The notes under the pieces were generated by a model that made no database searches, was not told the DNA's origin, and saw only the letters and a program-made list of their open reading frames with translations. From Nautilus pompilius (lineage: Eukaryota; Mollusca; Cephalopoda; Nautilida; Nautilidae): a stretch of DNA of 64,000 nt. Of the stretch, positions 41,350-53,474 are shown piece by piece. How positions within the stretch are numbered: the first letter of the stretch is position 1; each line of letters starts with the position of its first letter. Both the position numbers and the translations under genes were made by a program. The DNA lies in contig JACATO010000086.1 in the NCBI GenBank assembly GCA_018389105.1, forward strand, positions 959,501-1,023,500, written 5' to 3'.

Positions 41350-41425
41350 GAGTCTTGATAGTACAGTGGACAGGTTGTTCATTTAGCAAACAGTAATTAA
41401 CAAATTCAAATCCAGCCTGTGCCAG
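41350..41425 (+). mobile_element. Possible tRNA-derived SINE head
   Basis: TAGTACAGTGG at 41359-41369 fits the Pol III box A consensus TRGYNNANNNG exactly. AATTCAAATCC at 41403-41413 matches box B at 8 of 11 positions, and the 33-base spacing is right for a tRNA-type promoter. The rest does not fold as a tRNA, so a SINE head is the better reading. Its tail and target duplication were not identified. Confidence 0.4.
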
Positions 41426-42269
41426 TAACCAAGATATTTATAACTGTGGTCAATACTGGTGTTATCAACAAAATCAAGGCTAAGGAAAGGTATCCTGTGT
41501 GTAGCCCAACAGGCCTCATGGGAACTATTCTCAGGACCACAGATAATAGCAGAAATGCCAAAGTATCTTAGTTACAATGTTGTAACTATCTTAAAAACAT
41601 ATCCAATAATGCTGAATAAATTAATAATAATAATAACAACAATAAAACTATTTGTTTTATTTCTATGAGCATGATTTATTTATAAGTTAGTTCTAAATTA
41701 GCAACACAAATTTAAAGATCTAAAAGAGGAAGAACGTAGCTGCCTAATTCACAACTGTATTCAGAAAGAATGAAAGCTGATCTGCTGCACAGATAGAGAT
41801 AATTTACCAGCAGCAAGTAAAAAACACATGATCAATAACCAAACCAAAGCACAAAAAGAGCAGAGAACAATGCAAAAATTAAGGCTGTGATAGCATTGGC
41901 CGCAAAATATCTAAAATTTGAAGAAATAAATTAGAATAAGATTTATAGCAGCATTCTGAGAGAAAAAGAAGAAAAATTAAAGCAAAAGTTACATTACATA
42001 AAACTGATGTGTTTTGTTAAAGAAATTATGAAAACAAGTAGTAAGACTAGTCTGAGAAATATTAGAAATATTTTTAGTTTCCATTTTATGGCATTGAAGG
42101 CAACAGCTGTCTGTTGGTAAAATGTGTAGAGAAGTTTTCAACCACGAAACACATCTTTGTCTGTCATCCTTTTGTTTCCTGTAGAAACTTTAAATAGCAA
42201 CCAAAGTTTAAATGTCTTTGTTTGTTCTACTTTAACTCTTTAAAACCATCTTTCATCATAATCATCAGG
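41426..42269. other. Spacer with no gene seen
   Basis: AT-rich sequence with a short (AAT) stretch near 41622; nothing to assign. Confidence 0.5.
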
Positions 42270-42590
42270 TGTCGTCCCTTAGTCAGGTGGCAACAGTTCT
42301 GGATCACCTTTCCACAATCCAAAATAAGACTAGGGAGAACGGGTACTCTCACAACGTGGCGAGCTAATCCTTTCACACTGAGTGGTTGAAGAAACCCTGC
42401 CATATCCCCAGCGGTCCCCTGCTGTAATTAAACTTAGGACCCTGATCTGAGCATTCCAGTAGACTAACCAACCAACCATCATGCTGCCTTTGACATCATA
42501 CAGCCCTGTTGGTCTGCAGCCATAACATAGTTCCACTAAGACAGGCCAATATTGCCAAACTACTCTGATGACATAAATCATACAGATAGC
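42270..42590 (-). repeat. GC-richer segment, possible SINE or old repeat
   Basis: The base composition differs from both flanks. On the minus strand TAGTCTACTGG fits box A, and GGTTGGTTGGTT precedes it. The best box B candidate is weak and too close, about 15 bases away. The repeat nature is therefore a guess from composition. Confidence 0.25.
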
Positions 42591-45500
42591 ATTTACCTAA
42601 AAAAAATGGAGATAACATTTATTTTAAAAATATGCTGTTGAGACAAAGGGGAATTTGTTAAACAGGATTTAACTCTATCATTATGATTATAAGAACAGTT
42701 AAAAATTGAATATTTATAAAACATTTTCTTGTAATACCTGGATCCATGAATACTCAATGGTGATCCATGCTTTCTCTGCACTTATTGCAAGTCAGGCAAT
42801 GATGTGGGATCTTGTCAAGATTCTTTGGCATACAAACCAAAGTTTAAATTGTTTCTTTACCGTCAACTTGCTTAGTGGTCCTCCCTCCCCTCAACCACTT
42901 CAGGATATTAGTTCCCAAAAGACAACGATGCAACCTTAGAAACCGTAGCGTTTCAGCAGTAGATATTGTACATGGAGAGGATGCCTCTGTTGCCTGTTGT
43001 GGAAATGCCAGTCTCGGTGCCTCTTCTCTTGGTACCATTCTGAGCATTCCCATTTCTGGAAGAAACAGCAAAGAACTTGCACGTATCTTTTGGAAACAGT
43101 TTTCACTCTTTCAAACGATTTCCAGAATTTCTGTGATAGTCACTACTCCGTATTGAGAAGAAACATGAGAATGATTGCTGTTGCTGCTGCCTATTCACAT
43201 GGTCACATCAGAGACGTCAGGTGGGCTTTCCTCAGCAATGCAGCATCCATCGATAATGTTGAAGGCGCTGGCTTTAAGCAGCCAGGTCAATTGATGTTAC
43301 TGTGCATTGTAGAATCAAGTGGGAAATGGGCCTGATAGCTCCAAATTGGGTTTTCATTTAATACCTAAGTACAGTAGTAAATTGTTTACTTTTTCAAATA
43401 AGAATTACCTTCCTTACCTTCTTTAAGTCAACTTTCCCATTACTTCAAAAAATGAATCTTTTTTAAAATATAAATTGAGTTATCTCCTTTTGTCAAATAC
43501 GTGGTGTTCAGCTTTGAATTTATTTGGCCTTCATGAAATATTTATGCGAAATTAGTAACTTCATTGAACATAAATTATGGAATCCAGCCTATGATTCTGT
43601 TGCTTTTTCCATGAACAATTTAGCAAATGGTGGCAATGAAATTGAAGTATATTGACAAAAGTCGATAAATCTTTTTACATTATTACTCACCCTGGAGCGC
43701 AGATTACAAATGAGTATTTGAATTATTTGTTTACAGCTGATCTCACTCAGCATCAAAACCATGGTCCAGATTTCAATTTGACTCCAAGAATATACAGAAG
43801 GGGCGGTTTTTCATACAGTTTCCAATGGAGAAACAGCGAGGAGAGAAAGTGGCTATTTTATTCCCTGTCAAAGGGAAAGATACTTTTCTTCACAAGAAAT
43901 CTGCTCTTGATGAAGAATTCAACTTCCACTGGGCGGTGTAACTGTGTGTGTGTGTGGTGGGGGGAGAGACTGGGGTCTGTAGAATGAAAGAGGGTGGATG
44001 AAAAATGAAAATCGAAAGCCTGAATACCAAACATGACCCATCAACAACAGGGGCAGAGACATCAATTGAAAGAATTTTTTTCCGTCCAGATTCAGTGGTA
44101 CTTCTGGAAAAAATTCCAAATCCCACTGCTTAATGTTCAGGGATTATATTAGACTTTATAACATCCAGGATGAGAATACGACAATTGAAAAGTCCTTATA
44201 TATATACTTTGGCGGCTTTGCAAGAATATGGATCGAAAGAAAAAGATTTTGAAAATTTATAGAAACGAATCCCCAGAACACTTCTTTGAAACAAGACTAG
44301 AAATGCAAACATTAAGGCTTTTAGAAAAAAATGATTCTTAAAAATGGAGAAAAGTAACAGAATATGTTAAATGCTATATGAAAGCAGGCCATGAAGATTG
44401 GGTTCCCAGAAAATATGATTAATCAGTTTCTCATCAGTCTCTCTCAGTTTCCAACTATACCTTGTTGTACCAGATAAAGGTAACTTTTAACAGAGTTGTC
44501 CAAGCAACAAATTGCTATACAGCTCTAAACAACGAGGCAAAGGGATCCTTTTCCAACACTAATCATTTGGGACTGCTGCCAAATGAACTCAGAACTAATA
44601 TTGATAAACTGTCAGAACAAATGGCCAATCTGGCCAAGATAACACAGAGTAACTACAGACAAAGTGATGAATAGATTAGCTTGGAGGATCTGTTTCCAGG
44701 GAATGATCAAGTTCAAGAGGATGTGAGAAAAATATACACACTTATACTCCAAGCCGATTTTTACTTTCAACATCATGTGGGAAAATTATTTATGCCAATT
44801 GGGGGTTTGCCCCAGATGTGACTCAACTCCATGCCCAAGAAGAAAGAACTGGATAACTCGTGATTCTTCAGGTCAGGATAATACACACAATTACTGTGGT
44901 CACAGAGGAGATTTCTGGGAATAATTCTGAAAGTTAATGGGTGGAATAAATGTCGAAATTTTAAGAGAGACTTTTAAGATGGTGTGGTGGCCTGTTAATA
45001 CTGTGAAAAATGTTCAAAATTTGAATGATAGTGATTAGCACTGCGTTAATTATAAACACATAGTTCAATATGAACTGTGTTCTGGATAGACTTGGGGCCA
45101 TATGTGTTTTTTATAGCCATCTTCGTATCTACAGTCCCTGAATGATTTTAAGACAAAACCTCTAAGAATCACCTTTGCAGATAGAAGCAGAATCCATACA
45201 GATAGCATGATTACTTTGAAGTAAAAGTACAAAATTCCAGAATTCCAACGATTACATGTGTTTTACTAATAATAGGATTTAAACCCTGTTTATTAGGTAC
45301 TGAGATTGAGTAAATTGAATTCTCAACTGAATTTCAATGACAAAATGTTTCAAGTTAAGCTACCTGAACAAGTTCATATAACAGCAGCTCACAAAGCTGT
45401 CCTTTTACCAGGGAAGTGGAAAACTATATTACTCCAGGGCAAATTTCCCCCAACCTTGAGACATGGTTACTTGGTTTTAAAAGTCAACAAACTTAAGAAA

Positions 45501-48210
45501 CAAATAGGACTTGGGCAAATGTTTGTTAACATCTCTCATGCAGATTTCAAGTCATCGATTAGTCACCCCAAAACAGCGTGTGAAATGTAATGTAGTATAG
45601 GTTGATAGCTTTCCATCAAAACTCCACAAATTATTGCAACCATTCTATCAAATCAGCAAAATGACATGTAAACATTTGAACTGACTTCAGAACATCAAAA
45701 AAATTTTGAAAAACCGAAAATGTTTAATCACAAAGCACATTTTAATTTTATGGTAGACCACATGCCTTAGTTACAATGATGAATTGCAAAAAAACTACTG
45801 ACTTTGATTTCAAGAAGCTTATTAAAAAAGTAAATGACTTTTCTCTTGAAGTATCATATCAGAAGTGGAAATCCCTGGTAACTTTCCACTTACTCTCAAG
45901 GTATTGCAATACCAACCAAGATAACCAGATGTAGTTATTTCTGTCGCACCTTCTGCCAAAGTCTCCAAATGCAGAGTTACACAAACAGCACAACACGTGT
46001 ATGTCCAAACAGAAACCAACCAGAACTCAGGTCTTATCAGGAAATTTGGGAGAAACAAACCTGTATACCTTATTTTAGCCTTCTACATTAGAATGGAATT
46101 TTCTAACATCTTAATATTTGCAGCAGTGTGTCACCCTTCATTGCATAATTTCTGTCTCCATTTCTGCCATGATGTCTCCATGTAATTTCAAGAGCTAGCC
46201 ACCTATACCATGTTGGGCGACTGCCCTTTGTAGTTTGTGTTCCACTGGAAACTACCAACAAAGACTGACCCAGAGATAACAGAAGAACACAGGCTTCAAT
46301 CCAGCAATGACCCCCACTTAGTCTCATCAACATTCCACTCATTATGAACCCTGCCAGCATCTATGCCAAACCCAACCAATTGACATGAATGTTTCGAAGT
46401 GAGCCCTGAACAACATCCCGTGTCTCCCGACACTGAACTCATGCAGTTGCAACCAGTCCTTCTGAACTTTCCCCTTTAGATCTTTCTTTTACATGCCTGA
46501 ACAATCCCACTACTTTAGATCAGAATAACGTGTTTTGGTTTTAGTCTTATGCACTTCATATAAAAGGAGGGGCACCACTCTTAATTGCAACACTACTCGT
46601 CTTCTGCTATTTGTGATGAACAAATCTTTTTCATTGGCATAAAAGTTTCTGTTGTCTGCAAAGAAATACAAGTAGCCACACATTTCTAAATTTCTGATAA
46701 CTCACCATTTGATATATCACACATGATCACATTTACAATTCACTTTGTGAACCCAAATGGTGAACCTGCTAAGTATTTTTTAAAAATTCATTTGCACCAG
46801 TATCAAATTAGAGAAAGAATGTATGGATGTGTGTTGGAAACATTAAAGATCACTGGGGGGTAAATAGTGAATGACAACTGTTGTGGACATTTGAAGGCCT
46901 GTAACACATCAGAACATTACAATGGCCTAAGAAAACACAGATCAGTAATCTTGCTGATTATATTCCTTGTTCAGCTTATTCACTGAATTTGGTAGGGACT
47001 CACATTTTTAGTTGTTGCCTTGAAGCAGTTAACTTTTTTGGACTCCTGAATGTGTATGCATTTGGTGCTGGGTCCCTGCAATGATAGGTTGTTCTGATAA
47101 GCGGTCAAGCACCAAATGACAACAAACAAAATTCTTATGCTGAAGTCATCATCAACAACTCACTGGTCCTGCTATGCAGTTGTCAACTATGGTAACTTGT
47201 CAGCTTGAAAGACCTTGCTGACGAAGACCAATTGCAAACTACAGGAACAGAGATGCACAATCTTTTGAATGGTCTTGAACAGTACGAACGGAACTGAATT
47301 CATGGCATAACTCTGGAATAGCATGCTTATTTCATGCCACATTGTCTGCATGCTTCATTAGTAAGACAACAAATGGATTAAAAGTGCTCTACAGCATTCC
47401 TAATGGTATAAGAATCTCTAACCAGAGTTATGATGCTTTGTCATGTAAACTGAAAACCTGCACACCATCAATAAATCCAAGGCAGTTATATACATATTTA
47501 AAGAAGTGAACTCACTTTTTACGCTGGTTTCAAACCTAAAGTGGTGAAAAGTGTTGAGATACTGTTGAATACCATTCATCATCCTTATGCGCTGTGAAGG
47601 ATTGTTAACAACACTGGTTGTTAATTTAGCGTGAAGACGGTAAAACAGCAACTTCCTTTGGTTGTCTAGACTCTTCCTTACACCAATTATAATTAAGTAT
47701 TGACATTTTGTCTTCTTACCAGCCCAGCATACAGCTAATTTTCATGAACAGCTTTAGAGAAGTGTTCATCTTTAATTCCACCAAGAATTATCCCATCATT
47801 ACATGCATTAATTGGTCTCCACCCATCAAGAGACTCTTTTCTTTCACCACCACCACACTGCTATTGAATCTGATCAATTTTTAATGTCTTTGAATCAGAA
47901 AACTGTTCATTTGACTTTACTGTTCCATGTAGGCCATCTTGAATAAAAACTTTTTTTTCCATGCTGTACATCAATGTCTTTAATATGCAGGTCATCTTCA
48001 ACAAGAACAGTTAAACAATATACTATACAAGTACTGCATCCTTGGAGACCACTTGTTGCTTTTGTGGTTGCAAATGTATATATCCTCTTAAGTTATTCTC
48101 TATACAGATGACAAAAGTCAAGTTATTCATTTATTTTATTAAATCCTAAAGGAAACTTGAAATAAATTTGGCAAAGACAATTGAGTGAGAAACATGACTG
48201 ACTTGTGAGT
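42591..48210. other. Unrecognised debris, no working gene
   Basis: There is protein-like composition at 42997-43335, 43652-43987 and 45306-45590 (plus strand), but no motif I can name with confidence. The last piece has a weak resemblance to the spacer between protease and reverse transcriptase in LTR elements. If that is right it is a broken, old fossil, without recognisable long terminal repeats. The rest is AT-rich, without splice-linked exons that I could follow. Confidence 0.3.
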
Positions 48211-48216
48211 ACATTA

Positions 48217-48797
48217 CATACTTGCCAACTTTCCAAAATTTTCATGGGGGAGACTGGCAAACCGAGTCACAAAGCGCTCAAAAATGTAAACAAAGAACAA
48301 AGAACATGTAAACACTCATGATTATCTGTCTCTAAATTTCCATATGGTCACAATTGTCAAATACAATCAGTCATGCTTTGACTCATGTCCAAGTGTTAAT
48401 TCTTTATTGTAGGTAATATAGATTGACTTTTCAAAGTTGTCCTACTCGGTTTGTAGGCATGACAGTCCTCTGTTCTAACGCATCCAGGGTTGAATTGTCA
48501 AGAGGAGACTTGCGACGCAGGAGACGAGCCTGCGGAGTGATGGGTGGCTATAGGATCAAATGGCAGACGACAATAGCATGAGCCATACATAACAGGGTGA
48601 TGGGTTTTCTGATTGGTCAAATATTAAACTCGCGAAATGTCGACTATGGTTGACCAAAAATCGGGTTGTTTTCACATTTTATAGGGAGGGTTCTTAAAAA
48701 TCTGGGCAAATGAGTCTTTTTTTACAAAAAAAGTGAGAGGTGGGAGATTGATTAAAAATCGTGAGACTCCCGCCAAAATTGGGAGTTTGCAAGTATG
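48217..48797. mobile_element. MITE with 6-bp target duplication
   Basis: The left end is CATACTTGCCAACTTTCCAA and the right end, reverse-complemented, CATACTTGCAAACTCCCAAT. Both continue to a GGGGGAGACT or GGGAGTCTC block about 35 bases in. The flanks are ACATTA at 48211-48216 and ACATTA at 48798-48803, an exact 6-bp direct duplication. There is no coding capacity in 581 bp. A 6-bp duplication is expected for few superfamilies (for example IS3EU or Dada), so the parent is uncertain. Confidence 0.85.
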
Positions 48798-48803
48798 ACA
48801 TTA

Positions 48804-50546
48804 TGGTTGGAAGTTATCTTTTTCTTCTTTTTGTGACCTGTCTAGTTATAGAAAATTATGGATGCTTCTAAGTTTTATGGGGCTCATGAGGGATAATGCT
48901 GCGTGTTAGCTCTGCTGAATCAAACAGGTTAACCTGTGTAGTTAACATCCAACCTGAGGGGCTTGTATCACTGGTCTTCAACACCTGGAACTTAATCAAG
49001 TAACACAAACTTCAGCAGGAAAGCTTCAATTAGCGCTCCTTGGGCTGGTACAGAGCAAGAGAAAGCAGGAGGGCTAGGCCAGATGAAAACAAAACAAACG
49101 ACAAACCACCATGCCACATGCTTGCTAACTAACTAAAAACTCTCTCCTCATTTCATTTTTTAATACCAAACAATTTTTCTTGACATTTTAAAAAAAAGTT
49201 AATAATAAAAAGTCTCTGCTGAACAGAGTACTTTATTATATTATGAATACTATAAAGAAAGAGTTAATTTCCACCAAACAGCTGAGATGCTGGCACAAAT
49301 CCTCAAATTTGTATCATAAAATATTTCTTGTTTTTATCACCACAGAAAAAAAAAAAAAGGCTTTTCCTGCTGGCATCTTCATGACAATTTCTGATTTGAT
49401 GAGGACTCAGCAGTAACATCCACAAGTCAGTAGCATTGTACCAATACAATTCTTGCAAATATACTAGGTGATGTTTGAGAATGTGCTTTTGTTTTAAAAA
49501 TGCACAACTTGACAAGGAAAGTGAGAGTCAGGTCGGATCGTGTTCGGTTGAGCACACAGAACCTTTAGAACTGCTGACCATACTGACAGGATCTGGAAAA
49601 TCTGTCAGCTATGTATATAATCTGAGTAAACAAAACTATTGTATAAGTACAAGAGTGTGTGTAGAGGAAATCAGGGTTGAAAAAAACCAGTAAACTTCAT
49701 CTTATTTTTCAGACTAAAACCTTTTCAGATGTTATCAAATTTATACTGAAAGCCGATATCCTTCGTTTTTAGGTTTTTCCAAACATTGAGGAAGCTATCT
49801 CATGCCCTGCTAAAGAAAAACTCTTTTAAACTCTATATAACAGTGAGCAGGAAATTCTTAGGGATTAACTATAAGACAGTGAATTGGAGAGTTCAGTGTT
49901 AGTGGGTCCGGTTTTTCTAAGATGGGTCCGTTAACCCTTTCCACCCTGTAAATGTCCGACCAATCCCACACATCAGACCAGACACTTCCAACTTCCATTC
50001 ACTTAGTATTTCAGCTCAGCTGGTTTTGGATTTCACTTGACAGACAAAGGCAAATTTTGCTTCTCTCCCTCACCCACTCAAGTTACTTGGATGGTAGAAC
50101 TAATATATTCCAATGACAACCATAAACACATTCTTTATTTCACCTATTAAACCTAAGAGATACTTTTCCATTACTACTGAGTAATGGAATCTGCAGTTCA
50201 TAAAGAGGAGAAAAATAATTCTATATTATGCTCCAAGTTAAATCCTATACACAAATATTAGGCTTTGTTATAAAGGATACAAAATGAATAGTTGTTAGAA
50301 GCTTCAAATATCTAACTATATTCCCTTCTGAACTGAATGCCTGGGTTTAAACCAGCCAGGGGTCTGTTTTGTATATCTGAAAATACAACAGATTTCTTAT
50401 CTGTAGTATCAGCCAACTCCAGATGAGTCTGTGGAACCACAGCAGACATCCAGGTCTAAAGTGGGAAATGAAAAAAGCAAATTGTTCAGCTACTTAACTA
50501 CAGAGGAACCCGTAAATCCATATCAGTGATCCTTTTAAAATATGGA
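48804..50546. other. Spacer with no gene seen
   Basis: AT-rich unique-looking DNA. Short open frames such as 49475-49693 have no recognisable motif or splice sites. Confidence 0.5.
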
Positions 50547-50554
50547 ACCTACAT

Positions 50555-53466
50555 TAGGGTAGGTTGATTTGGAAAGTGGGATCTTGAACAAGCATAGATA
50601 GAAAGGTATTGAGGTACAGAAAACATTGTACAAACTGGTGTATGTCAATACAGTTGCATTTTTTTTTTTTTTGAGTATTTGCATTTATTATCATTTTAAC
50701 CTGTAAAATATACACAACATCAAGTTATTTTCTAATATTTTTCTGTTTTTACAGGTGATTTGGCAAAGCAAGGCAGAATAGTGAAGGCTGTAGTGCTTTG
50801 TGTTTATTTAAAGACAATTCACATTTTCCCACAAATGGGTGGAAAACAGAAGACAACTAACACAAGGTGACAGTGCAAAAAAATTCAGTGGCCAGCCTTC
50901 ACCCTTGGATAAAACGGAACCTCCCACTGCCCATCAAGTTATCCAGTACAGTTATTTCCTCCAGAACAGCCATCCAGAAATGAAAGACTATGGTATTGCT
51001 AAATTGATAGCCAAAGTAGTAATCGAAATATGGCAGGCAGTGAACCAATGGCTGTGCTTGTGTGATGAATATTATATAGTAAAATCAGTGGATAGACTGT
51101 GCTTTAAGAAAGCAAAAGAAATAAATAGAAAATCACTTTCTACAGTACAGGAACAAAACCTAGAAGAAAAGCTGGATAGACTTTTTGACATCTCTGCATG
51201 TACCTGCAAATTACCTATACATCCTTGTGATGACAATGCTGTAAAGTGCAGCGTAGAAAATTGTCAAACAAAGCACATAGTCTGCACTTGTCCACCCAAA
51301 AAGAAAGTTACAGTAGAAGACAGGGAGTACTTGCAAGATCAAAGGGCAAAAATAGGACTCAAGGGCTCCTTCCAGCTTGGCCCCGTGGACACAGCTGCTG
51401 TAAAGAGAGACCAGAGGGCTGCAGCTGAAGCATATAGATTAGAGAGGCAGATTCAAAAGCAACAAAGGGCAGGGTTAGCCACATTTGCCTCCACATCCTC
51501 ACAAGGTGTTTCTTTAGAATGCAGTTCATCAGAATCAATGAATTCATCTGGTGATGATGATGATGAGTTCAAGCCAATGATGCACCAAAGTGGAGCTTAC
51601 AGCTTTCTGAAAATCTTCAGATATGCCATGGAACTCATCAGGGGTGATGTCTCTTCCAATCTTGGGGCAAGTCTTGCCAATGCCTTTCTCCTTGACCTAC
51701 AAGCTATGCACCTGCTCAAGCCTGGACTTGATGTCAAACAGATAATAGTTGATAAATCAAAAATTGACAGGGAAAAGGCTCAAATAAAAGTAAAAAGTAA
51801 TGAAAAACACAATGAAGGTCTTGAAAATTTACTGTGTATTGGAGTTGATGGGAAAAATTGACCAAGACACTTTGCTATATAAAGAAGTCAAAGGTGAAGA
51901 TGGTGAGACTAAACTGAAGAAAGGAAGGGGACAGGAGCACCATCTGACTTTCACAAAGGAGGCAGGAACTGAAGGTGGAACGTATCTCACTCACAGAGTT
52001 ATTCCATGCACTGGAGCAACTGGTGTTCGTCTTGGTGATGAAACTGCTAGCGTTTTGGAAGAATTTAATAGTGTTGAAACCCTGACAGCTGTACTACTTG
52101 ACAACACAAGTACAAACACTGGCTGGCAGGGAGGGCTTGTCACATCTCTTGAAAAGAAAATTGGTTGTAAACTGCACCCTATTGGCTGTGCACTCCATCA
52201 GAATGAACTTCCTTTCAGAGCTGTTTTCAAGCACCTTGATGGCAGGGTTAGGGTTACAAAAAGTCCCACTGTTTTCACTGGTCCACTGGGAATGATGTAT
52301 AAAACTGATTACTAAGATCTGCCTCAAGTGGAGTTGGTGGTCTGGATGACATGGAGTTTGCTGAGGAGACATTGAATGATTTCAGTAGCGACCAGAGGCT
52401 TCTCCTGGAATGTGTGTGGGGAATTTCCAGAAGTCAATCCAAGGTTTGCTGTCTGGAAAATTGGACCATTAAACCATGCTAGATGGTTGACTTTGGCCAT
52501 TCGATTGTGTCTGTGGACAATAGGCACTTACCCTTCAGACTTGCAAGACAAACTTTATCAGCTGATCAAGTATATTGTGGAAGTGTATGCAGTCTGCTGG
52601 TTTGAGATTAAAAGGGACAGTAAGTTCCACAATCAGCCTCTGTATATATTCAACATGATCCAGAGGATCAAGATGCAGTCTGAAGAAATAGACTGTTGCT
52701 TTCAACAACTTGAAGTACAATGCTTTCGCTCTGCTTCCTGAGAACTTTCTCTACTGCATGATGAAGTCTGATGACTTGGAAGTCAGAGAATCTGCTATCA
52801 GGAAAATTCTGTCCATCAGAAGTGGGAAACCAGCCAAGAAGCAGCTAAAGATCACAGCAATCAATACTAATGCTAATCACTGGTCAGAACTCATCAATCT
52901 TTCTCAATGTGGCATCCGTGAACTTGCTCTCATGGAGGACTTCTCTGACCAGGAGCTTCAAGAGGCATTGCAGAATGGAACAGAGCTGCCCCTGCCAGAC
53001 CTACCTTCTCATTTCCAAAGTGTTGAGAGAGCTGTAAAGCTTACATCTGAAGCCTCTCATGCTGTTTATGGACTTGAATCAAGGCACAAACATATTCTTG
53101 CTAAAATCCTTAGCTGCCAGATGAGGCCTTTCTTTGCTTCTAAGGGCTCATACAGTGAACATTATGATGATTTTGTTATCTAAATATGCCAGTTGAACCA
53201 CATACATGTTAGTGTTGACAAAATTTAAACAGTTGTGACATTTTTCTGACCACTTAATGAGAATGTCATTATTTTCTATTGGAACTTCTGAAAAAAATCC
53301 TTGCATTTTCGTCCAGTTTTTGGACGATTTTTTAATAAAGTTTCCTTAAAAAATGGTTAAGTTATAGATCTGATTTTTTTTTTCAGTTATCAATATACTA
53401 TGGGCTCAATATCTTGACTAGTCCAAACTTGATATCTGCATAAATGCATAAAATCAACCTACCCTA
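50555..53466 (+). mobile_element. DNA transposon with 8-bp target duplication, unusual transposase-like protein
   Basis: The ends are perfect 16-bp inverted repeats, TAGGGTAGGTTGATTT, at 50555-50570 and 53451-53466. Outside them is an exact 8-bp direct duplication, ACCTACAT, at 50547-50554 and 53467-53474. The element is 2912 bp and encodes one plus-strand protein (50835-53183). After the stop codon there is a small hairpin (CGTCCA, loop, TGGACG, about 53310-53326) and an AATAAA signal at about 53334-53339 inside the element. The 8-bp duplication and TAGGG end fit hAT-like elements, and P and Merlin elements also make duplications of about 8 bp. The protein is not a standard member of any of these as far as I can tell. 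Confidence 0.9.
50835..53183 (+). pseudogene. Cys-rich transposase-like protein of the 50555-53466 element
   Basis: A likely start is the ATG at 50835 (MGGKQKTTNT), with a one-base shift near 50870 into the long frame that continues AKKFSGQPSPLDKTEPPT. That frame is open to 51861. It holds a YGIAKLIAKVV region, a cysteine cluster (CTCKLPIHPCDD, then CSVENCQTKHIVCTC) that probably binds zinc, DQRAKIGLKGSFQLGPVDT, and an acidic DDDDE stretch. After a shift near 51860 the second frame has EVKGEDGETKLKK, TAVLLDNTSTNTGWQGGL, IGCALHQNELPFRAVF and KIGPLNHARWLTLAIRL. A stop lies at 52313-52315 and a locally shifted piece near 52320-52400. From 52710 a third frame gives LKYNAFALLPENFLYCMMKS, DDLEVRESAI and a C-terminus with SVERAVKLTSEASHAVYGL. 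The Asp in LLDN and the CxxH in GCALHQNE recall hAT catalytic blocks. I remember this protein type from cnidarian, arthropod and mollusc genomes as uncharacterised. Confidence 0.85.
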
Positions 53467-53474
53467 ACCTACAT

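Noticed and set aside
42270-42590. tRNA gene or SINE on the minus strand
   Set aside because: Box A matches but box B is weak and at the wrong distance; no tRNA fold. Kept only as a low-confidence repeat.
43652-45590. A host gene or LTR element
   Set aside because: The frames lack recognisable motifs, no long terminal repeats were seen, and the resemblance to an LTR-element linker is weak.
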